Of a stretch of 5,125 nt of DNA, positions 1-4,869 are shown in pieces. The notes under the pieces were generated by a model, which saw only the letters and a program-made list of their open reading frames with translations, made no database searches and was not told the origin of the DNA. The translations under genes and the position numbers were made by a program. Each line of letters opens with the position of its first letter. The first letter of the stretch is position 1. The DNA comes from SLJM01 sp964415785 (GTDB lineage Bacteria > Myxococcota_A > Bradymonadia > Bradymonadales > Bradymonadaceae): the NCBI GenBank assembly GCA_964415785.1, contig CAYQBU010000227.1, positions 1 through 5,125 of the forward strand, read 5' to 3'.

Positions 1-292
1 GTTGAGCGTCTACCCGTGGGAAGAGCTGGCCGCCGACGCCGTGGTAGCCCCCGAATCCTCGGGGTTTCGCGGGGTCACTATCGCTCATAATGTGCGAAAT
101 CCCGACGGGGCCGACGAGGTCATTGCCCAGGCCATCGATGCTGGCGCCACCCTTCAGAAACCAGCCCAGAAAACCTCCTGGGGCGGCTATTCGGGCTACT
201 TCAGGGATCCCGACGGCCACCTCTGGGAGGTGGCCTACAACCCCTTTGATTCGATCGTCGCCGAGACTCCACCACCGCGCGGTGATGGATAA
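1..292 (+). CDS. VOC (glyoxalase/dioxygenase-fold) family protein, 3' part
   Basis: The reading frame is open from the window edge to a TAA at 290-292. Only about 96 C-terminal residues are visible. The first codon in frame (TTG at 2-4) most likely encodes an internal Leu, because VOC proteins usually have 120-140 residues and the first betaalphabetabetabeta module is missing. The fragment resembles the second half of small VOC proteins: a Y-P-W-E-E-L-A segment, then GVTIAHN (residues 24-30), an alpha-helical stretch ending in DAGA (46-49), KPAQ (53-56), and the hallmark WGGYSGYFRDPDGHLWEV (60-77). Glu76 in LWEV is the usual metal-ligand position of the family, and His29 is a second candidate ligand. 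Members include glyoxalase I, extradiol dioxygenases and antibiotic-binding proteins, so the substrate cannot be inferred. The protein is probably cytoplasmic. It is convergent with the lipoprotein operon that follows. Confidence 0.88.
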   Translation, partial: LSVYPWEELAADAVVAPESSGFRGVTIAHNVRNPDGADEVIAQAIDAGATLQKPAQKTSWGGYSGYFRDPDGHLWEVAYNPFDSIVAETPPPRGDG

Positions 293-334
293 AAATCACG
301 ATTGACCTCGCGGTATGGGGCTAAAATAGGCGAA

Positions 335-361
335 CCCGGCGCAACCAGAAGTCGCGCCGGG
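335..361 (-). terminator. GC-rich hairpin between convergent genes, candidate terminator
   Basis: CCCGGCGC (335-342) and GCGCCGGG (354-361) form a perfect 8-bp stem around an 11-nt loop. It lies between the VOC stop (292) and the stop of the lipoprotein gene (386), where a shared terminator is expected. Neither side has a proper U-tract. On the - strand a weakly T-rich stretch (TTCGCCTATTTTA) follows the stem, so termination of the lipoprotein operon is the better guess. Function is inferred from position and stem strength only. Confidence 0.5.
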
Positions 362-385
362 CCCAAATCGTTGGTCCAATAGATC

Positions 386-970
386 TCAGTCGGTTTCCGT
401 CCACTGTAATAGTTCAGCGAACTCCGTCTGGTCCTCGCAGGACATGGCATTGCCATCGTTCATGCGGCACATCTTCATCTTCGGTGTGCTATTGGAGCGG
501 ATCTTGGGCTCTCCCTCGGGATACTCCAGATAGGAGATATACAGGGTTTCCGAGTCAAACCAGAACATATTGGTGATCCGGCGCACGCCATCCATCCTGG
601 GCTGGTAACTCCGGGTCGGGGTTTTCAGCACAAAGTCCAGCACTCGGGTCTCGTTGCAGTTTTGCTGCGCGCCGTCGACGACGTCGCACACCTGAATGCC
701 GAGGTGATGTGGAATCTCTTCGTCGTCCTCTTCATCGGTGCTGGTCATGTCCAGCCCCATGGACTTCATCAATTCCGCCAAAAACCCCTCGTCGACTTGC
801 ACTTCGTCGGTCCAGTGGAGGACGTAATCCACGGTTCGCTCGCCCACGAACTCCGAGGTGAGCTGCGTGGTCATCGGCACCCGTTCCGGCGGTGCTGTGG
901 AACACCCAACGGATAGGGTTCCGAAGACTAAGAGGGCCAACAGACTAGCTACTATTGATCCGTATCTCAT
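386..970 (-). CDS. Small lipoprotein with two Cys/Asp-Gly hairpin motifs (third gene of operon)
   Basis: This 194-residue predicted lipoprotein belongs to no family I recognise. A signal peptide spans residues 1-22 (R2, hydrophobic 6-18) and ends in a lipobox-like SVGC with Cys23 as the lipidation site; Ser24 follows, with no Asp retention signal. The mature part has a strongly acidic stretch (79-85, EEDDEE-type) and two copies of one motif: C95-x3-DG-x4-C105 and C168-x3-DG-x4-C178, each preceded by short hydrophobic or aromatic strands. The two pairs probably form disulfides outside the cytoplasm (inference). The ATG at 970-968 is chosen because GGAGG (982-978) sits 7 nt upstream and because it overlaps the upstream stop as TAATG, which suggests translational coupling. 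This is the last gene of a three-gene - strand operon, followed by the hairpin at 335-361. Its function is unknown; an envelope or surface role is the most that can be said. Confidence 0.85.
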   Translation of the reverse strand: MRYGSIVASLLALLVFGTLSVGCSTAPPERVPMTTQLTSEFVGERTVDYVLHWTDEVQVDEGFLAELMKSMGLDMTSTDEEDDEEIPHHLGIQVCDVVDGAQQNCNETRVLDFVLKTPTRSYQPRMDGVRRITNMFWFDSETLYISYLEYPEGEPKIRSNSTPKMKMCRMNDGNAMSCEDQTEFAELLQWTETD

Positions 971-1446
971 TATTCGTCCTCCACGTTGTCGGTGCTCACT
1001 GCCGATTCATCGGATTCATCCTGAGTGCTTGGACCATCTTCGTCGGACTCCGGGGCCACATCGGCCTCCACGGCGCGAGATCTAAACATCCCCCCCTGGG
1101 CGCTTACGGAGCGACCGGAACTGATGATATTTCTGCGCTCTGGGCACTCGTGCTCCACGCCACAGGTTCGCTGACACCTCAAGTCGTCGCCGTCACGCAC
1201 GCATTGATAGATCGCTCGCTGCACCGGACCTACCCGTGATCCCGTGCCGGACTCGCTGACCTGCCGGACGGACTCGTCGACCTCGACGAGCATCACATCT
1301 TCCGTGGGGTGCTGCTGGGCACTGACCACATCATAGATGGTCTTCTCTTCGGTCTGAGGCGTGCTGCAACCGGACCACACAAAGAGTCCAAGTAAAAGAG
1401 TAACCGTGAGCAAAATATTTGAAGGTTCTATGATTGTATTTCTCAT
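970..1446 (-). CDS. Small lipoprotein with Cys/Asp-Gly hairpin and acidic tail (second gene of operon)
   Basis: This is a 158-residue predicted lipoprotein of unknown family. Residues 1-26 form a signal peptide with a hydrophobic core (about 11-24) and a lipobox-like WSGC, making Cys27 the lipidation site. The mature region contains one C82-x2-DG-x4-C91 motif, followed closely by C95 and C101, so four extracytoplasmic cysteines could form two disulfides. The last 31 residues (128-158) are Ser/Thr/Asp/Glu-rich and look disordered. The start is taken as the ATG at 1446-1444 rather than the GTG one codon upstream (1449). GAGGAGG (1460-1454) is 7 nt from the ATG but only 4 nt from the GTG, and the ATG overlaps the upstream stop as TGATG. 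The stop codon in turn overlaps the next start (TAATG). The acidic tail's codons also carry the Shine-Dalgarno sequence of the next gene. Function is unknown. Confidence 0.83.
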   Translation of the reverse strand: MRNTIIEPSNILLTVTLLLGLFVWSGCSTPQTEEKTIYDVVSAQQHPTEDVMLVEVDESVRQVSESGTGSRVGPVQRAIYQCVRDGDDLRCQRTCGVEHECPERRNIISSGRSVSAQGGMFRSRAVEADVAPESDEDGPSTQDESDESAVSTDNVEDE

Positions 1447-1724
1447 CACTGACCCTCCTCAAATACGAAATTCAGCTCACGGCAATCGGACAGCGAGCCA
1501 TCAGAGTCGACGTAGCACTCCAGAAGGCCGTGATCATATCGCGCGTAACTGTAATTATCTTCACTATAAAAGAACATCACCCGGTCCTCGCTGACCTGGA
1601 TGCCTTCGTCCACCACCCTGGTGGTCGTCGTCTGCGTCGGAGGCACTGAACAGGCCTGCAAAACCAGGGCCATCACTAACAACAGGCCTATCGCGCCCGT
1701 GGCGTGGAGACTGCGTCTATTCAC
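1446..1724 (-). CDS. Small lipoprotein with one Cys/Asp-Gly hairpin (first gene of operon)
   Basis: This is a 92-residue predicted lipoprotein of unknown family. The signal peptide is clear: N-terminal MNRR, a hydrophobic core at 11-22, and lipobox LQAC with Cys25 lipidated and Ser26 after it. A Thr-rich linker (30-36) is followed by a small domain containing aromatic residues (FFYSEDNYSYARY, 51-63) and C70-x4-DG-x4-C81. The same pattern recurs in both downstream genes. The start is assigned to the GTG at 1724-1722. A GTG two codons upstream (1730) overlaps the Shine-Dalgarno sequence itself and so is unlikely. The gene leads the operon: its TGA overlaps the ATG of the second lipoprotein. The role is unknown; the small Cys-bridged domain on a lipid anchor suggests a structural or binding protein in the envelope (inference). 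Confidence 0.8.
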   Translation of the reverse strand: MNRRSLHATGAIGLLLVMALVLQACSVPPTQTTTTRVVDEGIQVSEDRVMFFYSEDNYSYARYDHGLLECYVDSDGSLSDCRELNFVFEEGQ

Positions 1725-1729
1725 GATCA

Positions 1730-1735
1730 CTCCTT
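1730..1735 (-). promoter_or_regulatory. Ribosome binding site that decides the operon start
   Basis: AAGGAG on the - strand lies 5 nt before the GTG at 1724 and runs into the alternative GTG at 1730, which rules the latter out. A run of seven A residues (1740-1734) immediately precedes and overlaps it. Confidence 0.65.
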
Positions 1736-1756
1736 TTTTTCGAATTTATCCCACTT

Positions 1757-1762
1757 ATTTTA
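1757..1762 (-). promoter_or_regulatory. Candidate -10 box of the lipoprotein operon
   Basis: TAAAAT on the - strand differs from TATAAT at one position. It lies 32 nt upstream of the GTG start, giving a plausible leader of about 25 nt. The sequence at the expected -35 position (around 1780-1785, CCTGTG) is a poor match, so an activator or an alternative sigma factor may be needed. This is a weak prediction made by eye. Confidence 0.3.
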
Positions 1763-1776
1763 GCTTCATAACATCT

Positions 1777-1793
1777 GCGCACAGGTCGCGCAC
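1777..1793 (-). promoter_or_regulatory. Direct repeat GTGCGC-N5-GTGCGC upstream of lipoprotein operon
   Basis: Two identical GTGCGC hexamers on the - strand (1793-1788 and 1782-1777) have an 11-bp repeat period, close to one helical turn. They also contain an inverted repeat, TGCGC-N7-GCGCA (1776-1792). They sit just upstream of the candidate -10 box, where an activator would bind. Tandem half-sites with this period are typical of OmpR/PhoB-type response regulators, but no specific regulator can be named. Confidence 0.3.
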
Positions 1794-2021
1794 GAACCTC
1801 GGGAGCAACCCTAACCCCAACTCCACCCGGAAAAATCGATCGACCAATTGCTGTTGGCCGCGATCAACACGGATTGGAGAATAGGGAATACAGCATATTT
1901 CAATGCGCAAAACCCAATTAGGGTCATATCGCCAACAAAGTCAAGGAGCCACGCCTTTACGCTCACCCACTTCTCCACGACCGCACATCTACTCGACCAA
2001 AAATACTCATATCGGCCCCTG

Positions 2022-2035
2022 ATAATCCGGGATAA
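2022..2035. repeat. 14-bp repeat ATAATCCGGGATAA, copy 1
   Basis: An exact 14-nt match to 4744-4757, also in non-coding sequence. The core ATCC-G-GGAT is an inverted repeat. It could be a protein-binding site or a fragment of a dispersed intergenic repeat. Two copies in 5 kb are suggestive but not proof. Confidence 0.4.
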
Positions 2036-2045
2036 CTCGGATAGA

Positions 2046-2068
2046 ACTCTCGCTGGCGAAGCGTGAGT
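2046..2068 (-). terminator. Hairpin downstream of collagen-like lipoprotein gene
   Basis: ACTC-T-CGCT (2046-2054) pairs with AGCG-T-GAGT (2060-2068) around the loop GGCGA. The result is a nine-position stem with a single T/T mismatch. It lies about 60 nt past the stop at 2130 on the - strand, where a terminator would be expected. There is no T-run after it, so intrinsic termination is doubtful; it may instead protect the 3' end or be incidental. Confidence 0.3.
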
Positions 2069-2129
2069 ATAGAATGGCGACCTCTGTTCGCAATGGCAGT
2101 CCCCGAACGCCCAGCCCCGAGTACTCTGG

Positions 2130-3587
2130 TCAATCCGCAATGACCGTCGCCAGGGTATTGCGAGCCAATTTGCGATAGGGCCGATACATTGGCGGCGCAG
2201 AGAACGGTTCAATCTCCACGGATGTGCCCAAAAAGCCAAGGCCTATGGCAGTGCGCTGTTCGTTGAGTACCCCACAGGTCCAGCCCTGTTCCGACTCACA
2301 TACCGCATAGGCATTGTCGGCCGGCTCCAGCTCCACCGACCATGGGCTGTTAACATCCCAATGCAGTTCCAGGCTCTCTTCAAAGCCAGCGACCAACCGG
2401 GAAAAGGTGGTGAAGGTGGCCTCGTCATAATTGGACATCGTCCCCGCCCCAAAGCCCAATTCGGCAGACGAATTGGGCGCAAGGTTACCCAGGGTCATCA
2501 CGACCAATTTATTTCCCAGGTCTAGCCAATCGCTCAACATCTCCACATCTCCCGGTGCGGATAGCACATTACCGTCGTCTTCATAGACGAGTACATCGTA
2601 GGACCATTCGCCTGAGATTGCGCTGAGCAGATCATTGTAGTCCGACAATTCGTTCAACACGATCAGGCCCTCATCTTCGAGCTCCCGGAGGCCCTTGAGG
2701 TAGGCATTATCGTCCTCATTGCTCTGAAGTCCCGAGTCATAATAGAGAACCTTAGCCCCCAGAATGACGGCCTCTGGACTGGCTGCCCCGTCGCAGATCG
2801 TCTGCTCGTCGAGCACTTCATCGATCTCTCCATCACCGGTCGTATCGTACCCAAAGGTATACACCACGCCCTCGGCGACGCAGGCATCCAGCGGTGCTAG
2901 CTCGCTCTCCACCAGGATGTCCTGCCCGTCTTCTCCATCGGCTCCATCGGCTCCATCAGCTCCGTCTTGGCCATCGGCTCCGTCTTGGCCATCGACTCCG
3001 TCTTGACCATCGGCTCCGTCTTGGCCATCGGCTCCGTCTTGGCCATCGGCTCCGTCTTGGCCATCGACTCCGTCTTGACCATCGACTCCGTCTTGACCAT
3101 CGGCTCCGTCTTGGCCATCGACTCCGTCTTGACCATCGGCTCCGTCTTCCCCGTCTTCTCCATCCCGCCCATTGCAAATGGTCTCCATGCTGACCACATC
3201 ATCGATCTCCCCATCTCCAGTGGTGTCGTAGCCGAGTATATAGTCTACACCACCGGCCTCGCAGTCCTCTGGGCTGGCCTCCCAACTCTCGACCTCCAGG
3301 GGCAATTCCTCCCCACCATTGGAGCTCCCCGAGCCGTCCTCTCCATCGCGCCCATCCTGGCCATCGCAGATGTGGCGCTGCGAATGGACCTCGTCGACCT
3401 CTCCATCCCCATTGGTATCGTGGCCAACCCGCAAGGTGGTACCGCCCTCGGGACAATCCTCACCGTCGGCCTCCACCATTCCGATCACCATCGGGTCATC
3501 GACCTCAGCGCTATCACTGCACGCCACAGCCACCGACGCCACAACGACCACGAATACAACCTTCAACACCCTGCCCCATCGCTTCAT
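2130..3587 (-). CDS. Collagen-like (Gly-X-Asp) surface lipoprotein with calcium-loop-like modules and Rossmann-like C-terminus
   Basis: A predicted lipoprotein of 485 residues. The start is the ATG at 3587: it has GGGAG 8 nt upstream and opens a proper signal peptide (KRWGR, hydrophobic 8-22, AVAC with lipidated Cys23). The frame stays open 29 codons further upstream, but that extension would bury the signal peptide. Three modules of about 38 residues follow, each with Cys pairs exactly 29 apart (C45/C74, C109/C138, C236/C265), a G-[HY]-D-T-[NT]-G-D-G-E-[IV]-D loop resembling EF-hand/dockerin calcium loops, and a closing CDG or CNG. This looks like the repeat known from myxobacterial surface proteins (I believe DUF7151). 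Modules 1 and 2 run into Gly-X-Asp triplets: three after module 1 and 28 consecutive ones at 140-223, with Asp always in the third position and no proline. Residues 277-370 (AKVLYYDSG, a helix, YDVLVYEDDGN, LGNKLVVMTLG) resemble a ThuA/GATase1-like Rossmannoid fold without an obvious catalytic Cys. A Cys pair (430, 437) lies near the end. Its role is probably adhesion or surface structure; this is inference. Confidence 0.88.
   Translation of the reverse strand: MKRWGRVLKVVFVVVVASVAVACSDSAEVDDPMVIGMVEADGEDCPEGGTTLRVGHDTNGDGEVDEVHSQRHICDGQDGRDGEDGSGSSNGGEELPLEVESWEASPEDCEAGGVDYILGYDTTGDGEIDDVVSMETICNGRDGEDGEDGADGQDGVDGQDGADGQDGVDGQDGVDGQDGADGQDGADGQDGADGQDGVDGQDGADGQDGADGADGADGEDGQDILVESELAPLDACVAEGVVYTFGYDTTGDGEIDEVLDEQTICDGAASPEAVILGAKVLYYDSGLQSNEDDNAYLKGLRELEDEGLIVLNELSDYNDLLSAISGEWSYDVLVYEDDGNVLSAPGDVEMLSDWLDLGNKLVVMTLGNLAPNSSAELGFGAGTMSNYDEATFTTFSRLVAGFEESLELHWDVNSPWSVELEPADNAYAVCESEQGWTCGVLNEQRTAIGLGFLGTSVEIEPFSAPPMYRPYRKLARNTLATVIAD
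2961..3140 (-). repeat. Ten tandem 18-bp repeats encoding (A/V)DGQDG
   Basis: Ten perfect-length 18-bp units on the coding strand read GYC-GAT-GGY-CAA-GAC-GGA, and degenerate Gly-X-Asp codons flank them. The only variable bases are the two Y positions. They are always concordant across the 10-bp core CAAGACGGAG: GGC...GCC for the Ala form, GGT...GTC for the Val form. From N to C the forms are V, A, V, V, A, A, A, V, A, A, the last with GCT. The unit is a multiple of three, so gain or loss of units keeps the frame. The array is within the lipoprotein gene and is not a CRISPR. Confidence 0.93.
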
Positions 3588-3595
3588 TTGAAACA

Positions 3596-3600
3596 CTCCC
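3596..3600 (-). promoter_or_regulatory. Ribosome binding site that decides the collagen-like lipoprotein start
   Basis: GGGAG on the - strand lies 8 nt before the ATG at 3587. Together with the signal peptide that begins there, it overrules the longer in-frame ATG at 3674. Confidence 0.6.
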
Positions 3601-3611
3601 GTCAAAACTTG

Positions 3612-3641
3612 ATAAAAACACCCCCATCTTCTACCGCTCAA
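3612..3641 (-). promoter_or_regulatory. Weak candidate promoter in the 93-nt gap before the collagen-like lipoprotein gene
   Basis: TTGAGC (3641-3636) and TTTTAT (3617-3612) on the - strand are 18 nt apart and would place transcription start shortly before the ribosome binding site. The -10 match is only four of six. The gene could equally be co-transcribed with the SGNH hydrolase gene, since no convincing terminator lies in the gap. Confidence 0.2.
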
Positions 3642-3680
3642 CGCCTGGGCTGTCACTTCCCGAGTGCCAAACACGACGAC

Positions 3681-4490
3681 TCAATCCTCCGTCGCCAAAC
3701 TCTCACCGGCCAGTCCCCCCAACAATTCTGCATCGCCATCGCTTATCTCACCTGGCGCCCAGGGTGGCCCCGAAAGCGCGGCTTCGTCGATGGTCCCGTA
3801 GATGACGAGCGCCGCCAGATAAGTCCCCTCCACCGTGGGGTGATTGCCATCGGACTGATATAGCTCAATGGGCATCGCCTGGCGCCGGCTCCGCTCCCAC
3901 ACACCGCCTACGGGGGCCACGCGGGCCGTCGTCCCCCGGACCGCCTCCACACTGGCCTCCCGAATACGCCGCGCCGTCTCCTCTTGCGTCCCCGGCATCC
4001 AGGGCTGTTGATAGACCTCGCTGCCCTCCTGGCGGGGCCACAACTCATAGAGCAGCGGCAACGCCCCACCTTCTTCGCTCCAGTCGGCCATGACTCCAAA
4101 CCGCTCCACATATCCCTCGGGGTCCGTCACGGGCTCAAGACTATTGGCCTGGATCACCACCACATCGTATTCCCCGCCACGGACCACGGCCTCCAACTCC
4201 CGATTCGGCAGGTGATCGCCGAGGCTCGCGCCCCCTTTGGTCACCTCATCGACGGCCAGCGCAGGGGTCTCGTCATTTTCCCAGGCCATGCGCTTCACCA
4301 TCCCCGGAAGATCGTTGTAGAAGGTATGGCTATTGCCGATAAATAAAACACGCTCTGCACCCTCGGGCGGCGCCTCATCGACCCCATAGGGATCGCTCAA
4401 CCCCGCCAGGAAATGCTTCGACAAAACCAGGGCGATAGCAATAGACGCCGCAATGGCGACAATAGCCAGCAGGCGTTTGGGAGCAATCAT
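3681..4490 (-). CDS. Membrane-anchored SGNH/GDSL-type hydrolase
   Basis: A 269-residue protein with an N-terminal hydrophobic segment (7-24) flanked by K5-R6 and K25. This is a signal anchor or uncleaved signal peptide; there is no lipobox. The catalytic signature follows the SGNH blocks: VLFIGNSHTFYN (48-59) with nucleophile Ser54, Gly86/Gly87 in TKGGASL for block II, Asn116 in VIQANS for block III, and D214-G-N-H217 in SDGNHPTVEG for block V (Asp and His of the triad). Length and motif spacing fit the family of esterases, lipases and carbohydrate deacetylases. Its extracytoplasmic location suggests action on a cell-wall or polysaccharide ester, but the substrate cannot be inferred. The ATG at 4490 has AAGGA 8 nt upstream (4503-4499). 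The gene lies 93 nt upstream of the collagen-like lipoprotein gene on the same strand and may share its transcript. A palindrome at 4525-4563 sits in its promoter region. Confidence 0.88.
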   Translation of the reverse strand: MIAPKRLLAIVAIAASIAIALVLSKHFLAGLSDPYGVDEAPPEGAERVLFIGNSHTFYNDLPGMVKRMAWENDETPALAVDEVTKGGASLGDHLPNRELEAVVRGGEYDVVVIQANSLEPVTDPEGYVERFGVMADWSEEGGALPLLYELWPRQEGSEVYQQPWMPGTQEETARRIREASVEAVRGTTARVAPVGGVWERSRRQAMPIELYQSDGNHPTVEGTYLAALVIYGTIDEAALSGPPWAPGEISDGDAELLGGLAGESLATED

Positions 4491-4524
4491 AGGGTGGGTC
4501 CTTAGCCCGAATTATTCATGAGAC

Positions 4525-4563
4525 GTGGTGATATGGTAGTGGTAATTTACCATCATCCACCAC
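4525..4563. promoter_or_regulatory. Long imperfect palindrome upstream of the SGNH hydrolase gene
   Basis: GTGGTG-AT-ATGGTA (4525-4538) pairs with TACCAT-C-AT-C-CACCAC (4548-4563): 14 base pairs with two single-C bulges around a 9-nt loop. A second, alternative perfect palindrome, TGGTAA-T-TTACCA, is nested at 4540-4552, and TGGTA occurs twice in tandem (4534-4538, 4540-4544). It ends 35 nt upstream of the ATG at 4490, so it most likely lies at the promoter as an operator. A leader-RNA hairpin is the other possibility. Confidence 0.45.
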
Positions 4564-4603
4564 TGCGCCGCTATTAAACCGCCTTTTCCGTCTCTATGAG
4601 ACT

Positions 4604-4651
4604 GCTAGGAGCATCGTCGCGGAGCGTGCCCTGAGCCCGCTGGGAGCATCG
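4604..4651. repeat. Short direct repeat GCTRGGAGCATCG with overlapping inverted repeat
   Basis: GCTAGGAGCATCG (4604-4616) recurs with one change as GCTGGGAGCATCG (4639-4651), with a 35-bp period. GTCGCG (4616-4621) and CGCGAC (4650-4655) form an inverted repeat over the same span. It could be part of a dispersed intergenic repeat; nothing more can be said from one copy. Confidence 0.35.
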
Positions 4652-4743
4652 CGACCGAGTACTCCTGGGGTGCAGCGAAGAAATGCCCTTGGGGTGAGAT
4701 ACAGGCATCTGGGCTCTGATGAGCCGCAGTAGGCGAGTCGTGA

Positions 4744-4757
4744 ATAATCCGGGATAA
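4744..4757. repeat. 14-bp repeat ATAATCCGGGATAA, copy 2
   Basis: An exact match to 2022-2035. This copy lies between the SGNH hydrolase gene and the serpin relic. Confidence 0.4.
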
Positions 4758-4869
4758 AGACGCACGCCACTCTCTGTCTAGTTATTCTAACCCTTATGGC
4801 TGCGCCAACCTTATGGATACTATTCGCCCCGGCCACCGCCCTGGCCTGTGGGGCAATGCTTGCCAAACA

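Larger units (their letters stand above)
1731..2129. other. Intergenic region, no convincing gene
   Basis: This stretch is more AT-rich than its surroundings and separates the stop of the collagen-like lipoprotein (2130) from the start of the small-lipoprotein operon (1724). An open - strand frame runs through it (2239-1811). It has no plausible start context, overlaps the 3' end of the larger gene, and its translation has no domain pattern I recognise, so I do not call it. The region holds the candidate promoter, the GTGCGC repeat, the ATAATCCGGGATAA copy at 2022-2035 and the hairpin at 2046-2068. Confidence 0.6.
4491..4869. other. Intergenic region with palindrome and short repeats, no gene
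   Basis: No reading frame here has a domain-like translation. The stretch holds the palindrome (4525-4563), a direct repeat with 35-bp period (4604-4651), a small hairpin GGCTC-TGAT-GAGCC (4712-4725) and the second ATAATCCGGGATAA copy (4744-4757). The last 70 bases may be decayed sequence from the serpin gene: in one frame, LFAPATA (4823-4843) resembles the serpin segment that precedes the hinge. That match is too short to rely on. Confidence 0.6.

Noticed and set aside
1808..1823. Telomere-like CCCTAACCCC stretch
   Set aside because: Too short and not repeated; it is a chance match.
1811..2239. 142-codon - strand open frame
   Set aside because: It overlaps the 3' end of the collagen-like lipoprotein gene in another frame, has no Shine-Dalgarno sequence or domain pattern, and lies over probable regulatory sequence.
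2961..3140. CRISPR-like regular repeat array
   Set aside because: The 18-bp units are directly adjacent with no spacers, are in frame, and encode a Gly-X-Asp tract.
3588..3674. In-frame 29-codon N-terminal extension of the collagen-like lipoprotein
   Set aside because: It would place 29 residues before a normal lipoprotein signal peptide; the internal ATG at 3587 has a good ribosome binding site.
3648..3675. Possible terminator between the hydrolase and lipoprotein genes (CACT-TCCCG-AGTG)
   Set aside because: The stem has only four pairs and no T-run follows.
2967..3863. 298-codon + strand open frame with a repetitive hydrophobic translation
   Set aside because: It is the complement of the Gly-X-Asp repeats, which lack stops on both strands because of the 18-bp unit. 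It has no ribosome binding site, and the - strand gene has a signal peptide and recognisable modules.
4781..4869. Hydrophobic frame (VILTLMAAPTLWILFAPATA) as a transmembrane peptide or as upstream serpin sequence
   Set aside because: LFAPATA fits the serpin region before the hinge, but the match is short and the frame is out of register with the hinge; I kept it as a remark only.
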